DNA of 64,000 nt from Paenibacillus nanensis (GCF_003583765.1 NZ_QXQA01000010.1:169879-233878); one strand, 5' to 3'. Positions 8,804-18,580 are shown, counted from the stretch's first letter. Notes: generated from the letters alone by a model not told the origin. Program-made: numbers and translations.

Positions 8804-11800
8804 ATGAAGGAGCGACAACGCGTCGCCGGCTTGATTCTTGCTATCATGATGCTGTTTTCATTGCTGGCGCCGGCGGTATCCGCGGGGTCGATGGATCCGC
8901 CGAGCACAACGTTCGGGAAGGTCGTCGATCAGCGGCAGATGGAGCTAGCGCCAGGGGCGACATACACCTGGTATGACATGAAGACATCAGGCGGGACGCA
9001 GAAAGCGCATTTTGTTACATTTAACCCGCAAAATCCGAATTTAGGTCTCATTGCAGGCACCAAGTCCGGCAAAGTACGAGGCATGGAAGGCGTAACGCAG
9101 ATGGCTGCTTATGCGGACGCTCCAGGAAATCGCGTTATTGCAGGCATTAACGGCGATTTTTTCGAAATTAGCGGGAATGCGACCGGCGTGCCGAACGGGT
9201 TGTTTATGGGAGACGGGCGCATATTGAACAGCTCTACAACCTCATACGCTTTCGGTTTAAGAGCGGATGGCACTTCGATCTATGGTACGCCGATGCTGAC
9301 GAAGACCCTTTCAATCGATGGCTCCGTCATACCAATTACGCATATCAATCGTTTCCGGAGTGACAATCAGCTTGTTCTATACACAAACGATTATTATACA
9401 TCGACGATGACCTCGAACGAAGGAGATGAGGTTGTACTCAACATCATCTCGGGAGAAGTGAAACACGGCGTGCCGCTGCGGCTGCAGGTTGCGGAAGTGC
9501 GAGCGGGTCAAGGCAATACGCCGCTGCAAGCTGGACAAGTTGTCCTGTCCGCTTCAGGCAATATGCGCTCCGTGCTGGCCGGCTTGCAGCCGGGCGACGA
9601 AGTGACGGCGGAATTTACGTTAAGCGACGGCTGGGGCGATGTGGAGGTCGCGATAGGCGGCACGGGGCCGCTCATTAAGGACGGCGTTGTGCAGAATGGT
9701 GTCGGTCCGGCGGGCATCCACCCAAGAACCGCAATCGGCACCAAAGCGGACGGCTCGATCGTTTTGTTCGAGATCGACGGGCGCCAGCCGGGCTTCAGCG
9801 AGGGCGTCGAGACGGAGGAGCTGGCGGCAATCATGGCGGATCTCGGCGTCGTGCAGGCGATGAACCTGGACGGCGGCGGGTCGTCGACCATGGTTGCGAA
9901 GCTGCCGGGCGAGACGGCTTACCGGGTCATGAACAGCCCATCGGACGGCGGCGAGCGCAAAACCGGTAACGGCCTGCTGCTGGTGAATAAAGCGCCGGAG
10001 CTCGGCACTCCCGCGGCATTGGCCGTTCAGCCGAACGCGGAACGGGTTTTAGCAGGAACAAGTATTGTGCTCCAGGCAAAAGGGGTCGATGCTAACGGGC
10101 ATCCGGCTGCTATAACCGGCACCCCAGTTTGGACGGCAGACGTCTCGCTTGGCGGGGTGGATGCCGGCGGCGTATTTACAGCCGGCAATCAAGCCGGGAA
10201 GGGCGTCGTTACCGTTCAAGCAGACGGCGTCCAAGGGACGGCGGAGATCGAAGTGGTCGATCAGTTGACGGCTATCGAATTCCCGGACGAGGCGAAGACT
10301 TATGAATCCGGCATGTCGGAGACGTTATCGGTCGTAGCGACGCGCGACGGCCAAGTCATTCAGGCGGACAACAGCAGCTTTGAATGGCGGGTTGAGGGGG
10401 AGATCGGCACGATCGACGATAACGGTGTGTTTACGGCAACCGAAGAAAACGGCCAATCGGGCCGAATCATCGCGGCTTTTGGCGACCTGGAAGCATCGAT
10501 GAACGTTAGCGTAGGCATTCCTCCCGTCATGCTGGAGGATTTCGAATCGGGCCTTGACCGTTATTTTGCGGGAGGCGCCGCGTATAACACGGTCAATATC
10601 GAAGAAGAGACGAATCCGGACTTTGTCCGCTCCGGCTCGACCTCGCTGAAGCTGTCCTATGATTTTACCGGGAAGACCGGGACATCTGGCGCTTATTTGC
10701 AGACAAGCGCGGCTGACAAAATTGTCGTGCCGGGCTATCCGCAAAAAATCAGCATGTGGGTGTACGGCGACGGGAAGGCGCATTGGCTTCGCATGCAAAT
10801 GAGGGATGGCAACAATGCCGCGATTCCGCTGGACTTCACTCCACAGACGACGGGTGTCAATTGGACAGGTTGGCGTTATGTCGAGGCGAACGTTCCAGCC
10901 GGCAAAACAACGCCGTTCACGATCGACATGCCGGTTCGTTATATGGAAACGAGCAACGCCAAGAAGGACGCCGGAGCGATTTACGTCGATGATATCCGCG
11001 CGCTTTACGGCTCGGTGGAAGAGGACATTGCGCCTCCGATTATTCGCAGCATCGCGCCGGCGGAGAACACGACCGTCAAAAACGCGCATCCGACGATCAG
11101 CGCAACCGCCGAGGACGACGGGTACGATCCGGTGCAGCACCCGGCTACAACGCTGATTCATCCGGAATCCATCCGCGTCTACTTGGATGACCAGCTCGTT
11201 CAGCACGGTCTATATCCGCCAAAGGGCACGATTACGTATACACCGACGGAGCCTTTAGCGGAAGGCCGGCATAAAGCGAAGATCGCCGTTCGGGATATGA
11301 GCGGCAATCAGACGATTAAAGAATGGTATTTTAACGTGAACCTCGGTTCCCCGCTGTTCCTGAATGAAACGCCGCAGGAGCAGTTTGCGGGCGCGACGTA
11401 CGAGATGACGATCAAAGCGGAGAAGGCGGCGCTGCTGAATGGCGGGCATGTGGAATACCGCTTCGATAAGGATGTCACGCAGTCCTTCGAAGTGATTCGC
11501 GGACCGAAGCTCAGCGATACGCAGCTGGCGTCGACCGTGGATGAGGCACAGGGCTTGGTCGCCATTACGTTTGCCGATCTGGAATCGGCATCCCTAACAG
11601 ACAGCGATGTGCTGGCGCAAGTTCGCTACACGGTGAAGAGCGGCGCGATCGGCCCGCTTGGACTCGAGCAGTCGAAGGGCGGAGAAGCAACCCGCGACCA
11701 TACGATTGAGTTCCAGTCCGGCTCGATTGTCTTGACGGACGGGACGACGAAGCCGACCTATGGCGCGCCGATTACTTCGACCGTCAAAAATAAACTGAAG

Positions 11801-14368
11801 CTGCTGTGGAATCATTACAGCATCGCGTTAGGCCAGCCGGCGTCGTTCACGATCACCGAAAACGGCGCAGCTGTCGAGGGCGCTTCCCTGCTGCTGAACG
11901 GAACGGAGGTGCCGGAAGCCAGCTCCGACGCAAACGGCATTCTCACAACGGCGGATGCGACGCAGGCTACGGGTACTTTCACCGTTCAGGCGAAGAAGGG
12001 AGACGCCTACAGCCCGGTTATCACGTTCCCGGTGGCCGCGTTTACGGGCACGCCTGCTCCGTTGAACATCAGCGTATCCGTTGGCGAGGACGCGTCGACG
12101 TCAAGGCATTTGACGTGGCATACGCATCCTGATACAACGGCAACGGTTGTGGAATGGGCGCCGAAGGAGCAATTCACCGATTTCGGCGCGGACAATATCA
12201 CGAGGACTGAAGGCGAAAGCAGTCTTTACAATTCGAACAATGACGGCACCTACCGCGTCCATAAAGCGGAAATAACCGGTCTTGAACCGGATACGGCGTA
12301 TGTGTACCGGGTTGGGGACGGCGCCGGTCATGTAAGCGAACAAGGCGAATTCCGGACAACGGCGGCGGACGGGGACAGTCTGAAGCTGTTATTTTTCGGC
12401 GATTCGCAGGCGGCCGATGAAGCCGGCTTTGCGCGATGGGGAGCGGCTTTGGCTAAGGCAGTAGAAGACATGCCGGACGCCGAACTCCTTATCCATGCTG
12501 GCGACATGGTCGACCATGGTTATGAACAAGAGCAGTGGAACTATTGGTTCGCCGCCGCTCAAGACATTTTCATGAAGTATACGCTGCAGACGGTAGTAGG
12601 CAATCACGAGGTGATGGGGACAAATGGAAACGGCGACTATTTGGCGCATTTCCATAACCCTCAGAACGGCGCGGATGTGGCCAAAGGCAGCAGTTATTCC
12701 TTCGACATGAAGGATACGCATTTCGTTATGCTCAATACGGAAATGTCCGAGGAAGCGCTCATTGAGCAGGGAGAATGGCTGGATCAAGACCTAAGCGCTT
12801 CGGATAAAAAATGGAAGGTCATCGTATTCCATCAAGGTCCATACGGAAGCATTTATACGAATACGCAGGTGCAGGAGCATTGGGTGCCGATCTTCGATAA
12901 GCATGAGGTCGACCTCGTATTGAACGGTCATGATCACGTCTATCTGCGGACGTTCCCGATGAAGGGCGGAGAGATCGTGGAAGCCGGAGAGGGCACGCGC
13001 TATGTGATCGGAGGCTCCACGGGGCCGAAATTCTACGCTCTGACAGAGCGGTATTGGCAGGAATTCGTGTTTGCCGATGAAGTCAATGTGTATACGTCGG
13101 TCGAGTTCGAGGGAGACACGATTACGATAACGGCGAAGACGGTAGATGGCGAGACTGTTGACACCTTCGATATCGTGAAGGAGGATAAGCCGGCAACGCC
13201 GCCGCCTGGTCCTTTCCCGACGCCAACACCTGCGCCTCCGGGAGACCCATCCCGCGTCGAGGTGAAGCCGGAGCAGCTGAAAGGTAACGAAGACGGTGAG
13301 GACATCGTCCTTCGGGTGGATGAGTCGATGCGGGAGCTTGTTCTGCCGGGTAACGCGGCAGAGCTGGCTGGCAAATCCGACGTTGTGATTCAAGCCGGAG
13401 ATTATGAGCTAACCTTGTCTTCCGAATGGCTGAAGGAAATTGCGGCGAAATTGCCGGAGGAGCAGCGGAAGGATGGACGAATTACGCTTGGAATCGAGCA
13501 GCTCGCGCGTCCGGAAGCCAATAAGCTGCTGAAGAAAGCCGAGGAGCAGACCGGCGCCAAATTGAAGCAGGCCGGTGAAATCTGGTCCTTCAGCCTCGTC
13601 GTAACCGATGCGGGCGGAGAGAAGCAGAAGGTCAGCCGCTTTGAGGAGCCGCTGTCCATTGCGATTAAGACGTCTGCCCAAACGGCAAGAAAGCTGGCCG
13701 GCTTCTACTACATCTCTGATGAAGGGAAGCTCACCTATATGGGAGGCCAGTGGAAGGACGGGTGGCTGACCGCCGACATTCCTCACTTCAGCTACTATGC
13801 CGTACTGGAATACCGGAAAACGTTCCAGGATGTCGCGGCCGATCATTGGGCGGCGGACGCCATTCTGGAGCTCTCGGCCCAGCATATCGCGCAAGGCGTA
13901 ACAGCTGCGTTGTTCGCGCCCGAAGAGCGCATTACACGCGCCGAATTTGCGGCTCTGCTCGTACGCGCATTAGGCGTTGAAAGCGAAGCTGAGGCCGGCT
14001 TCATGGACGTGCCGGCTGACGCATGGTACGCTCGCGAGGTATCGCTCGCCGCGCAGGCCGGAATCGTGACGGGCACAGGAAGCGGCATGTTCAAGCCGGA
14101 TGCCGAAGTAACGCGTCAGGAAATGGCGGCGATGATCGTTCGCGCCTACGCGTATGCGACCGGCGAGGAGAAGACTGCAAGCGGCGAAGCGCCGTACGCA
14201 GACATCGATGCCGCTCCGGACTGGGCGAAGCAGGCTGTCGCGTTATCCCATGAGCTTGGCTTGATGCAGGGCTACCCGAACCAGCAGTTCAAGCCGGAAG
14301 GCTTCGGTACGAGGGCGCAAAGCGCCAAGCTGATTCACAGCCTCATAAGCAATATCGATGCATTGTAG
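8804..14368 (+). CDS. SLH-anchored phosphodiester glycosidase / metallophosphatase fusion
   Basis: Secreted protein of 1,854 residues with a signal peptide ending near AVSAG. In order: a phosphodiester glycosidase (NAGPA-type) domain at about 40-400, with NGDFFE near 116 and MNLDGGGSSTM near 352; Big-type Ig-like repeats at about 400-575; a jelly-roll carbohydrate-binding-like region at 576-740; an Ig-like region; a cohesin-like beta domain at about 846-980; a purple-acid-phosphatase N-terminal domain; a calcineurin-type metallophosphatase at 1193-1460 (GDSQ, GDMVDHG, GNHE near 1266, GHDHVY near 1375); a Pro/Thr linker; a beta domain; and three SLH repeats at 1670-1850 that bind secondary cell wall polymer. 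It probably releases phosphate from glycosyl phosphodiesters at the cell surface. The pairing is inferred; each domain is clear except the cohesin-like one. Confidence 0.88.
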   Translation: MKERQRVAGLILAIMMLFSLLAPAVSAGSMDPPSTTFGKVVDQRQMELAPGATYTWYDMKTSGGTQKAHFVTFNPQNPNLGLIAGTKSGKVRGMEGVTQMAAYADAPGNRVIAGINGDFFEISGNATGVPNGLFMGDGRILNSSTTSYAFGLRADGTSIYGTPMLTKTLSIDGSVIPITHINRFRSDNQLVLYTNDYYTSTMTSNEGDEVVLNIISGEVKHGVPLRLQVAEVRAGQGNTPLQAGQVVLSASGNMRSVLAGLQPGDEVTAEFTLSDGWGDVEVAIGGTGPLIKDGVVQNGVGPAGIHPRTAIGTKADGSIVLFEIDGRQPGFSEGVETEELAAIMADLGVVQAMNLDGGGSSTMVAKLPGETAYRVMNSPSDGGERKTGNGLLLVNKAPELGTPAALAVQPNAERVLAGTSIVLQAKGVDANGHPAAITGTPVWTADVSLGGVDAGGVFTAGNQAGKGVVTVQADGVQGTAEIEVVDQLTAIEFPDEAKTYESGMSETLSVVATRDGQVIQADNSSFEWRVEGEIGTIDDNGVFTATEENGQSGRIIAAFGDLEASMNVSVGIPPVMLEDFESGLDRYFAGGAAYNTVNIEEETNPDFVRSGSTSLKLSYDFTGKTGTSGAYLQTSAADKIVVPGYPQKISMWVYGDGKAHWLRMQMRDGNNAAIPLDFTPQTTGVNWTGWRYVEANVPAGKTTPFTIDMPVRYMETSNAKKDAGAIYVDDIRALYGSVEEDIAPPIIRSIAPAENTTVKNAHPTISATAEDDGYDPVQHPATTLIHPESIRVYLDDQLVQHGLYPPKGTITYTPTEPLAEGRHKAKIAVRDMSGNQTIKEWYFNVNLGSPLFLNETPQEQFAGATYEMTIKAEKAALLNGGHVEYRFDKDVTQSFEVIRGPKLSDTQLASTVDEAQGLVAITFADLESASLTDSDVLAQVRYTVKSGAIGPLGLEQSKGGEATRDHTIEFQSGSIVLTDGTTKPTYGAPITSTVKNKLKLLWNHYSIALGQPASFTITENGAAVEGASLLLNGTEVPEASSDANGILTTADATQATGTFTVQAKKGDAYSPVITFPVAAFTGTPAPLNISVSVGEDASTSRHLTWHTHPDTTATVVEWAPKEQFTDFGADNITRTEGESSLYNSNNDGTYRVHKAEITGLEPDTAYVYRVGDGAGHVSEQGEFRTTAADGDSLKLLFFGDSQAADEAGFARWGAALAKAVEDMPDAELLIHAGDMVDHGYEQEQWNYWFAAAQDIFMKYTLQTVVGNHEVMGTNGNGDYLAHFHNPQNGADVAKGSSYSFDMKDTHFVMLNTEMSEEALIEQGEWLDQDLSASDKKWKVIVFHQGPYGSIYTNTQVQEHWVPIFDKHEVDLVLNGHDHVYLRTFPMKGGEIVEAGEGTRYVIGGSTGPKFYALTERYWQEFVFADEVNVYTSVEFEGDTITITAKTVDGETVDTFDIVKEDKPATPPPGPFPTPTPAPPGDPSRVEVKPEQLKGNEDGEDIVLRVDESMRELVLPGNAAELAGKSDVVIQAGDYELTLSSEWLKEIAAKLPEEQRKDGRITLGIEQLARPEANKLLKKAEEQTGAKLKQAGEIWSFSLVVTDAGGEKQKVSRFEEPLSIAIKTSAQTARKLAGFYYISDEGKLTYMGGQWKDGWLTADIPHFSYYAVLEYRKTFQDVAADHWAADAILELSAQHIAQGVTAALFAPEERITRAEFAALLVRALGVESEAEAGFMDVPADAWYAREVSLAAQAGIVTGTGSGMFKPDAEVTRQEMAAMIVRAYAYATGEEKTASGEAPYADIDAAPDWAKQAVALSHELGLMQGYPNQQFKPEGFGTRAQSAKLIHSLISNIDAL

Positions 14369-14385
14369 CAGTCCGTAAACCAACA

Positions 14386-14427
14386 GGCTGCCGTTCCCGG
14401 AGCTTCGCCGGGCACGGCAGCTTTTTT
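14386..14427 (+). terminator. Terminator of the SLH protein gene
   Basis: GCTGCCG and CCCGG arms pair with CCGGG and CGGCAGC, followed by TTTTTT. The repeat array begins immediately after. Confidence 0.85.
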
Positions 14428-14430
14428 GTG

Positions 14431-14862
14431 TAAGCCAATTTACACGGCTTACAGCCGCACCCGAAGCTTGGCCCGTCGCAATAAGCCGATTTTTACGGCA
14501 TACAGCCGCCGCCGAAGCACCATCCGCCGCAATAAGCCGATTTTCACGGCATACAGCCGCCGCTGAAGCTCCATCCGCCGCAGTAAGCCGATTTTTACGG
14601 CTTACAGTCGCACCCGAAGCTCGGTCCGTCGCAATAAGCCGATTTTCTCGGCTTCAGCCGCCCCGAAGCACCATCCGCCGCAATAAGCCGATTTTCACGG
14701 CTTACAGCCGCCGCCGAAGCACCATCCGTCGCAGTAAGCCGATTTTCTCGGCTTACTGTCGCCCGCTGAAGCTTCCCACGTCGCAATAAGCCGATTTACA
14801 CGGCTTACAGCCGCCGCCGAAGCTTAATCCGCTGCAATAAGCCGATTTTCTCGGCTTACTGC
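14431..14862. repeat. Nine tandem copies of a 51-bp hairpin repeat
   Basis: Nine copies start with the TAAGCC motif at about 14431, 14482, 14533, 14584, 14635, 14684, 14735, 14787 and 14838, a period of 51 bp with small slips (49 and 52). Each unit has a conserved hairpin, for example AAGCCGA-TTTTC-TCGGCTT or GTAAGCCG-loop-CGGCTTAC, followed by a GC-rich stretch of the type CAGCCGCCGCCGAAGC. The loop varies (TTTTT, TTTCA, TTTCT, TTTACA) while most stems remain paired. The array fills the space between two convergent genes, directly after a terminator. Two more copies lie near 32.4 kb, again between convergent genes. The period is a multiple of three, which keeps a spurious reading frame open on the minus strand. 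Confidence 0.92.
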
Positions 14863-14870
14863 GCCGGCCT

Positions 14871-15305
14871 TCACCGCTCCAATATTTGCTTAATCCGCCT
14901 CAAGTCCTTGTTGTTCGCCCTTCGCATCATCAAAGCCATAAATGGCGCGAACACCGCGGAGAAGCCGGACGGCCTGCCTCGGTTGCGCAGCGTCATGCGA
15001 GTCGCATTTTCTTCGATAGGCTCCCACGTATAGGTCGTCTCCATCGGGAACGGGCCGTCCGCCGTCCGCATGACAAGCAGCCGTCCGGGATCGTATTCGG
15101 CGATTTCGTACACATAAGCCAGCTCCCTGCCGAGGAACCTCGCCTTGAAGGCAATTAAGCTGCCGACCTGCAGCGGCTTAGGCGTCCGCCACTCGGCTTC
15201 TTTGATATTCTCGTACCACTCCGGCGCGCGGTCGGGATTTGCCGCATATTCCGAGACCTTTCCGCAAGGCCGCCGAATGGTAATCTCCGTCAACACATCG
15301 ACCAA
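14871..15305 (-). CDS. SRPBCC family protein
   Basis: 144-residue START/Bet v1-like (SRPBCC) protein that would fold as a helix-grip with a hydrophobic ligand pocket. The pattern fits the polyketide-cyclase/dehydrase-like branch: an early beta strand (VLTEITIRRP), the NPDRAPEWYENI segment and a C-terminal helix ending RIKQILER. The frame runs back to a TTG at 15320, but GGAGGGG lies inside that extension. The TTG at 15305, 6 bases after it, gives the usual start MVDVLTEI. The ligand is unknown. It is transcribed towards the 51-bp repeat array. Confidence 0.82.
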   Translation of the reverse strand: MVDVLTEITIRRPCGKVSEYAANPDRAPEWYENIKEAEWRTPKPLQVGSLIAFKARFLGRELAYVYEIAEYDPGRLLVMRTADGPFPMETTYTWEPIEENATRMTLRNRGRPSGFSAVFAPFMALMMRRANNKDLRRIKQILER

Positions 15306-15471
15306 GAATCGCCCCTCCAACCTGAAAACGTGAAATTTATCCCTAGTATAACCAAATTCTTTACAAGATCATTAAACTCCACAGGTATACCTATCCAAGC
15401 TCATCTACTAAACATATACATAAATGAACAACTTCAACGTTGACCGTTACCCAAGAGTGGAGGTTGCTTAG

Positions 15472-17367
15472 TTGGAACAATATCAGATTGTGCCGTGGGA
15501 TGACCTGCTGACGGAAGAATCATCCGGAATGAATCTGGAACAATACGTTCCGCCCGAGCTGGAAGAACTCGCCAATCAAGTCTGCAAGTTCTATGCAATG
15601 GACGTGCGAAGTATGCAGCTTATTACTTCAAAGCCTGATAAAGGCGGGGCGATCTGGCGCATTGAGACGAATCATGGACCGCGAAGCTTGAAGGTGCTTC
15701 ATCGGACGCCTGCGCGAAGCTTATTCAGCGTAGGCGCTCAGGAATACGTGGTGAAGAAGGGTGCACGCGTACCCGCTATTATTCATACCATAGATGGCCG
15801 AAACTCCGTTGTCGCAGGCGGCAAGCTTTGGATCGTGACGGACTGGATCGATTCGCTGACGCCTGTAGCCAAGATTGATTTGGAGGGAGCCCAGACGCTG
15901 GTACACGGGCTCGGCGAGTTTCACCAATGGTCGAAAGGGTATGTACCGCCGCTTGAAGCCGGAAAGTCGTCCCGCATTTTTAAATGGGAAAGCCAGTACC
16001 AAAAGATTATGACGAAGATCGGATGGTTCCGCCATATCGCGAGAGCTTATCCTGACACGGCGGCAAGCTCTAAGCTGCTGTCAGTGGTCGATACGTTTGA
16101 AACGCAAGCCAAAGAAATATTCGCGAGGTTCCAAGCTTCCGCCTACCAGAAAATGATTCGGAAAGGCGAAGCTCATTGGGGTCTCGCGCATCAGGATTAC
16201 GGCTGGTCAAACGGTCAGATGGGTCCTGGCGGCATCTGGGTTATCGACCTGGACGGCGTGGCTTTCGACCTGCCGATCCGCGACCTTCGGAAGATTATAA
16301 CCAGTACGATGGATGACATGGGTACATGGGATTTAGCATGGATTCGCGGCGTAATTGACGCGTACCATCGCGCGAATCCGCTGGATCGGGAGACGTTCGA
16401 GCTGCTATGGATCGACATGGCGTTCCCGAATGAATTTTATAAGCATGTGAAGGAAGTTGTGTTCAGCCCGGTGGAATTCATGAATACCGAGCTTGATGCC
16501 ATATTGGACCGGGTCTTAATGACGGAAGCGAACAAGTGGGAAGTGCTGCGCGAGCTGGAGAAAGATATGGAAAAATATCCGGCAGGCGATTACACGGAGA
16601 TCGAAGCGGTACCGAGCCAGCCTTATTCCTACCGCGATTACGTGAGAAGAGAGGCAGAAACGGCACAACCTGCAAAACCGGTAAAACCGGCAAGACCGGA
16701 GCGGGCCGAACGGAGCGAGAGTCGAATCATTCGGCTTGTCGTACAGCCTGACGGATCGGTTAAGCTGTTCGAAGGGCCGAAACCGGTCGAGACTGGAGCG
16801 CCCGCGCGCAACCGCAATAAAGCTCAGACAGCCTTGCCGCTGCCAATCATTGCGCTGCCGGTCCGCAATCGCCAGCAGCAGCCGAAACAAAGGCACAAGC
16901 CTTTTGCCGAAAGGCCGCAGGAGCAACGGGGCGCGGCTAGAACGGTTCAACCGGCCAGACAGGAAAAAACGGCAAAACCGGCAAAACCGGCAAGGTCAGT
17001 AAAACCGGCAAAGCCAGTAAAACCGGCGAAAACAGTAAAAGCCGCCAAGAGCTTGAAAAAGGCCAAAAGAGCAGCAAAAAGCGCAGCAAAAAGCGCCGCA
17101 CCGCTGTTAACGCAGCCGCGTGCAGCCCAAAAGCAGCCTAATTCCAAGCTGCGAAAAGCAATAAATAACCTAAGGACGGAAGCGGCAAGACAAGAAGCGA
17201 TGAAGCTTTTGAAATCGAAAACGAAATCATCGCGCAAAACGAAAAAGGCAAAAACGATTCGTAAAGCGGCAATCAAGTCATTCTTTCAATCATCCGCGGC
17301 CCCTTCTGGCAAGGCCTATATCTCCGCCTTCAGAAGTAGCGCTAACATGAGGGAGAAAGTGATATGA
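15472..17367 (+). CDS. cotS: CotS-like spore coat kinase-fold protein with a basic repetitive tail
   Basis: Residues 1 to about 370 resemble the CotS family of spore coat proteins, which have a choline/aminoglycoside-kinase fold: an HQDYGWSNG motif in the catalytic-loop position and IDLDGVAFD in the DFG position. The remaining 260 residues are low complexity and strongly basic, built on KPAKPA, KPVKPAK and KKAKRAAKSAAKSAA repeats, reminiscent of histone H1-like or other basic coat-protein tails. CotS proteins normally stop before such a region, so the 631-residue length is unusual. TTG start, six bases after TGGAGGTT. The stop overlaps the ATG of the glycosyltransferase, matching the cotS-cotSA arrangement in Bacillus. 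Probable role in mother-cell coat assembly. Confidence 0.82.
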   Translation: MEQYQIVPWDDLLTEESSGMNLEQYVPPELEELANQVCKFYAMDVRSMQLITSKPDKGGAIWRIETNHGPRSLKVLHRTPARSLFSVGAQEYVVKKGARVPAIIHTIDGRNSVVAGGKLWIVTDWIDSLTPVAKIDLEGAQTLVHGLGEFHQWSKGYVPPLEAGKSSRIFKWESQYQKIMTKIGWFRHIARAYPDTAASSKLLSVVDTFETQAKEIFARFQASAYQKMIRKGEAHWGLAHQDYGWSNGQMGPGGIWVIDLDGVAFDLPIRDLRKIITSTMDDMGTWDLAWIRGVIDAYHRANPLDRETFELLWIDMAFPNEFYKHVKEVVFSPVEFMNTELDAILDRVLMTEANKWEVLRELEKDMEKYPAGDYTEIEAVPSQPYSYRDYVRREAETAQPAKPVKPARPERAERSESRIIRLVVQPDGSVKLFEGPKPVETGAPARNRNKAQTALPLPIIALPVRNRQQQPKQRHKPFAERPQEQRGAARTVQPARQEKTAKPAKPARSVKPAKPVKPAKTVKAAKSLKKAKRAAKSAAKSAAPLLTQPRAAQKQPNSKLRKAINNLRTEAARQEAMKLLKSKTKSSRKTKKAKTIRKAAIKSFFQSSAAPSGKAYISAFRSSANMREKVI

Positions 17368-18503
17368 ATATATTAATGATATGCACAGAGAAGCTGCCTG
17401 TGCCTAACATACGGGGCGGAGCCATTCAAACGTATATCGGCGGCGTCTCGCAGCTTCTCAGTAAACATCATCAAATTACCATCATAGGCAGGTCTGATCC
17501 GGACCTGCCAGATGATGAGACAGTCGGGGGTATTCGCTACCTGCGATTTGAGTCGCAGGGGCTATTGGATATCTATATGAGCAACGTCATCCCGTATTTG
17601 GAAACCAGCGCTGATCAATACGATATCATTCATATTTTTAACCGCCCGAAGATGGTCCTGCCGGTATCCTCCGTCAGACCGAACGCCCGTATCGTGCTCA
17701 GCATGCACAACGATATGTTTAATCCGGTGAAGCTGAGCAAGGAGGAGGGGGAGGCCGTCATTGAACGCGTGGAGACGATTGTGACGATCAGCAACTATAT
17801 CGGCTCCGAAATATGCAGATTTTATCCGCAAGCGGAATCGAAAATCCGGACGATCTATTCCGGCGTCGATCTCTCGCGATTTGCCCCATGGAGGCAGTCG
17901 CAATCGGCGCAGGAGGATCGGGACAGCATCCGTTCCGCGCACAATCTCGGCAACAAAAAGGTCATTCTGTTCGTCGGACGGCTATCTCGAAATAAGGGGC
18001 CGCATGTGCTGGTCAGGGCGATGTCCCAGTTGAACCACTCCGACGCTGTCCTCGTTATAGTCGGCGCCGCGTGGTACAGCGACAACCGGGTTAGCGATTA
18101 TATCGCTTATCTTCGCGCGCTTGCGGAGAAATCGCCTATACCCGTTATGACAACCGGCTATGTTCAGGCAAGCGAAGTGCACCAATGGTTCTGCGCGGCG
18201 GATGTTTTCGTCTGTACGTCGATTTGGGAGGAGCCGCTGGCGCGCGTGCATTACGAGGCGATGGCGGCAGGATTGCCGGTTATAACGACTGCTCGAGGCG
18301 GCAATCCGGAAGTCATTCGAAATAACAACGGCGTTATCGTTCAGAACCCTGAGGATCCCGCGGAGTATGCCGCCCATTTGAACACCATCTTGTCCAATCT
18401 AAATAGCGCTAGCCAGATGGGGCTGCATGGCCGCCAGCTGGTTGAAGAAAATTTCACATGGGACCGCGTGGCGGGCCAAATTTTGGATGTATGGGGAAAT
18501 TGA
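17364..18503 (+). CDS. cotSA: CotSA-like family 4 glycosyltransferase
   Basis: 379-residue GT-B glycosyltransferase. The N-terminal nucleotide-fold starts MNILMICTEKLPVPNIRGGA. The C-terminal half carries VILFVGRLSRNKGPH and the family EX7E motif in EEPLARVHYEAMAAGLPVI. It overlaps the upstream coat gene by ATGA and so is translationally coupled. In B. subtilis CotSA is a coat-associated glycosyltransferase encoded next to cotS, which supports a role in glycosylating the spore surface. Sugar donor and acceptor cannot be read from sequence. Confidence 0.85.
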   Translation: MNILMICTEKLPVPNIRGGAIQTYIGGVSQLLSKHHQITIIGRSDPDLPDDETVGGIRYLRFESQGLLDIYMSNVIPYLETSADQYDIIHIFNRPKMVLPVSSVRPNARIVLSMHNDMFNPVKLSKEEGEAVIERVETIVTISNYIGSEICRFYPQAESKIRTIYSGVDLSRFAPWRQSQSAQEDRDSIRSAHNLGNKKVILFVGRLSRNKGPHVLVRAMSQLNHSDAVLVIVGAAWYSDNRVSDYIAYLRALAEKSPIPVMTTGYVQASEVHQWFCAADVFVCTSIWEEPLARVHYEAMAAGLPVITTARGGNPEVIRNNNGVIVQNPEDPAEYAAHLNTILSNLNSASQMGLHGRQLVEENFTWDRVAGQILDVWGN

Positions 18504-18526
18504 CGGCTCTTACTAGGGCAGAAGGA

Positions 18527-18560
18527 AACCCTGCCAGCATTCGGCAGGGTTCTTTGGGAT
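18527..18560. terminator. Terminator between convergent genes
   Basis: AACCCTGCC-loop-GGCAGGGTT followed by CTTTG. The nine-base-pair stem lies between the glycosyltransferase and the MBOAT gene and may work in both directions. Confidence 0.7.
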
Positions 18561-18580
18561 GCGTTTGATAAGTCCGCGGG

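Noticed and set aside
10325..11206. Long antisense frame within the large SLH gene
   Set aside because: Arg/His-rich composition typical of shadows; no ribosome site; the sense strand is an intact multidomain protein.
14595..14786. Minus-strand repetitive reading frame (SRENRL repeats)
   Set aside because: It is open only because the 51-bp repeat period is a multiple of three. No ribosome site, and the DNA-level hairpin explains the conservation.
14431..14862. Possible CRISPR array
   Set aside because: The whole unit is conserved, with no unique spacers of constant length, and no cas genes are near.
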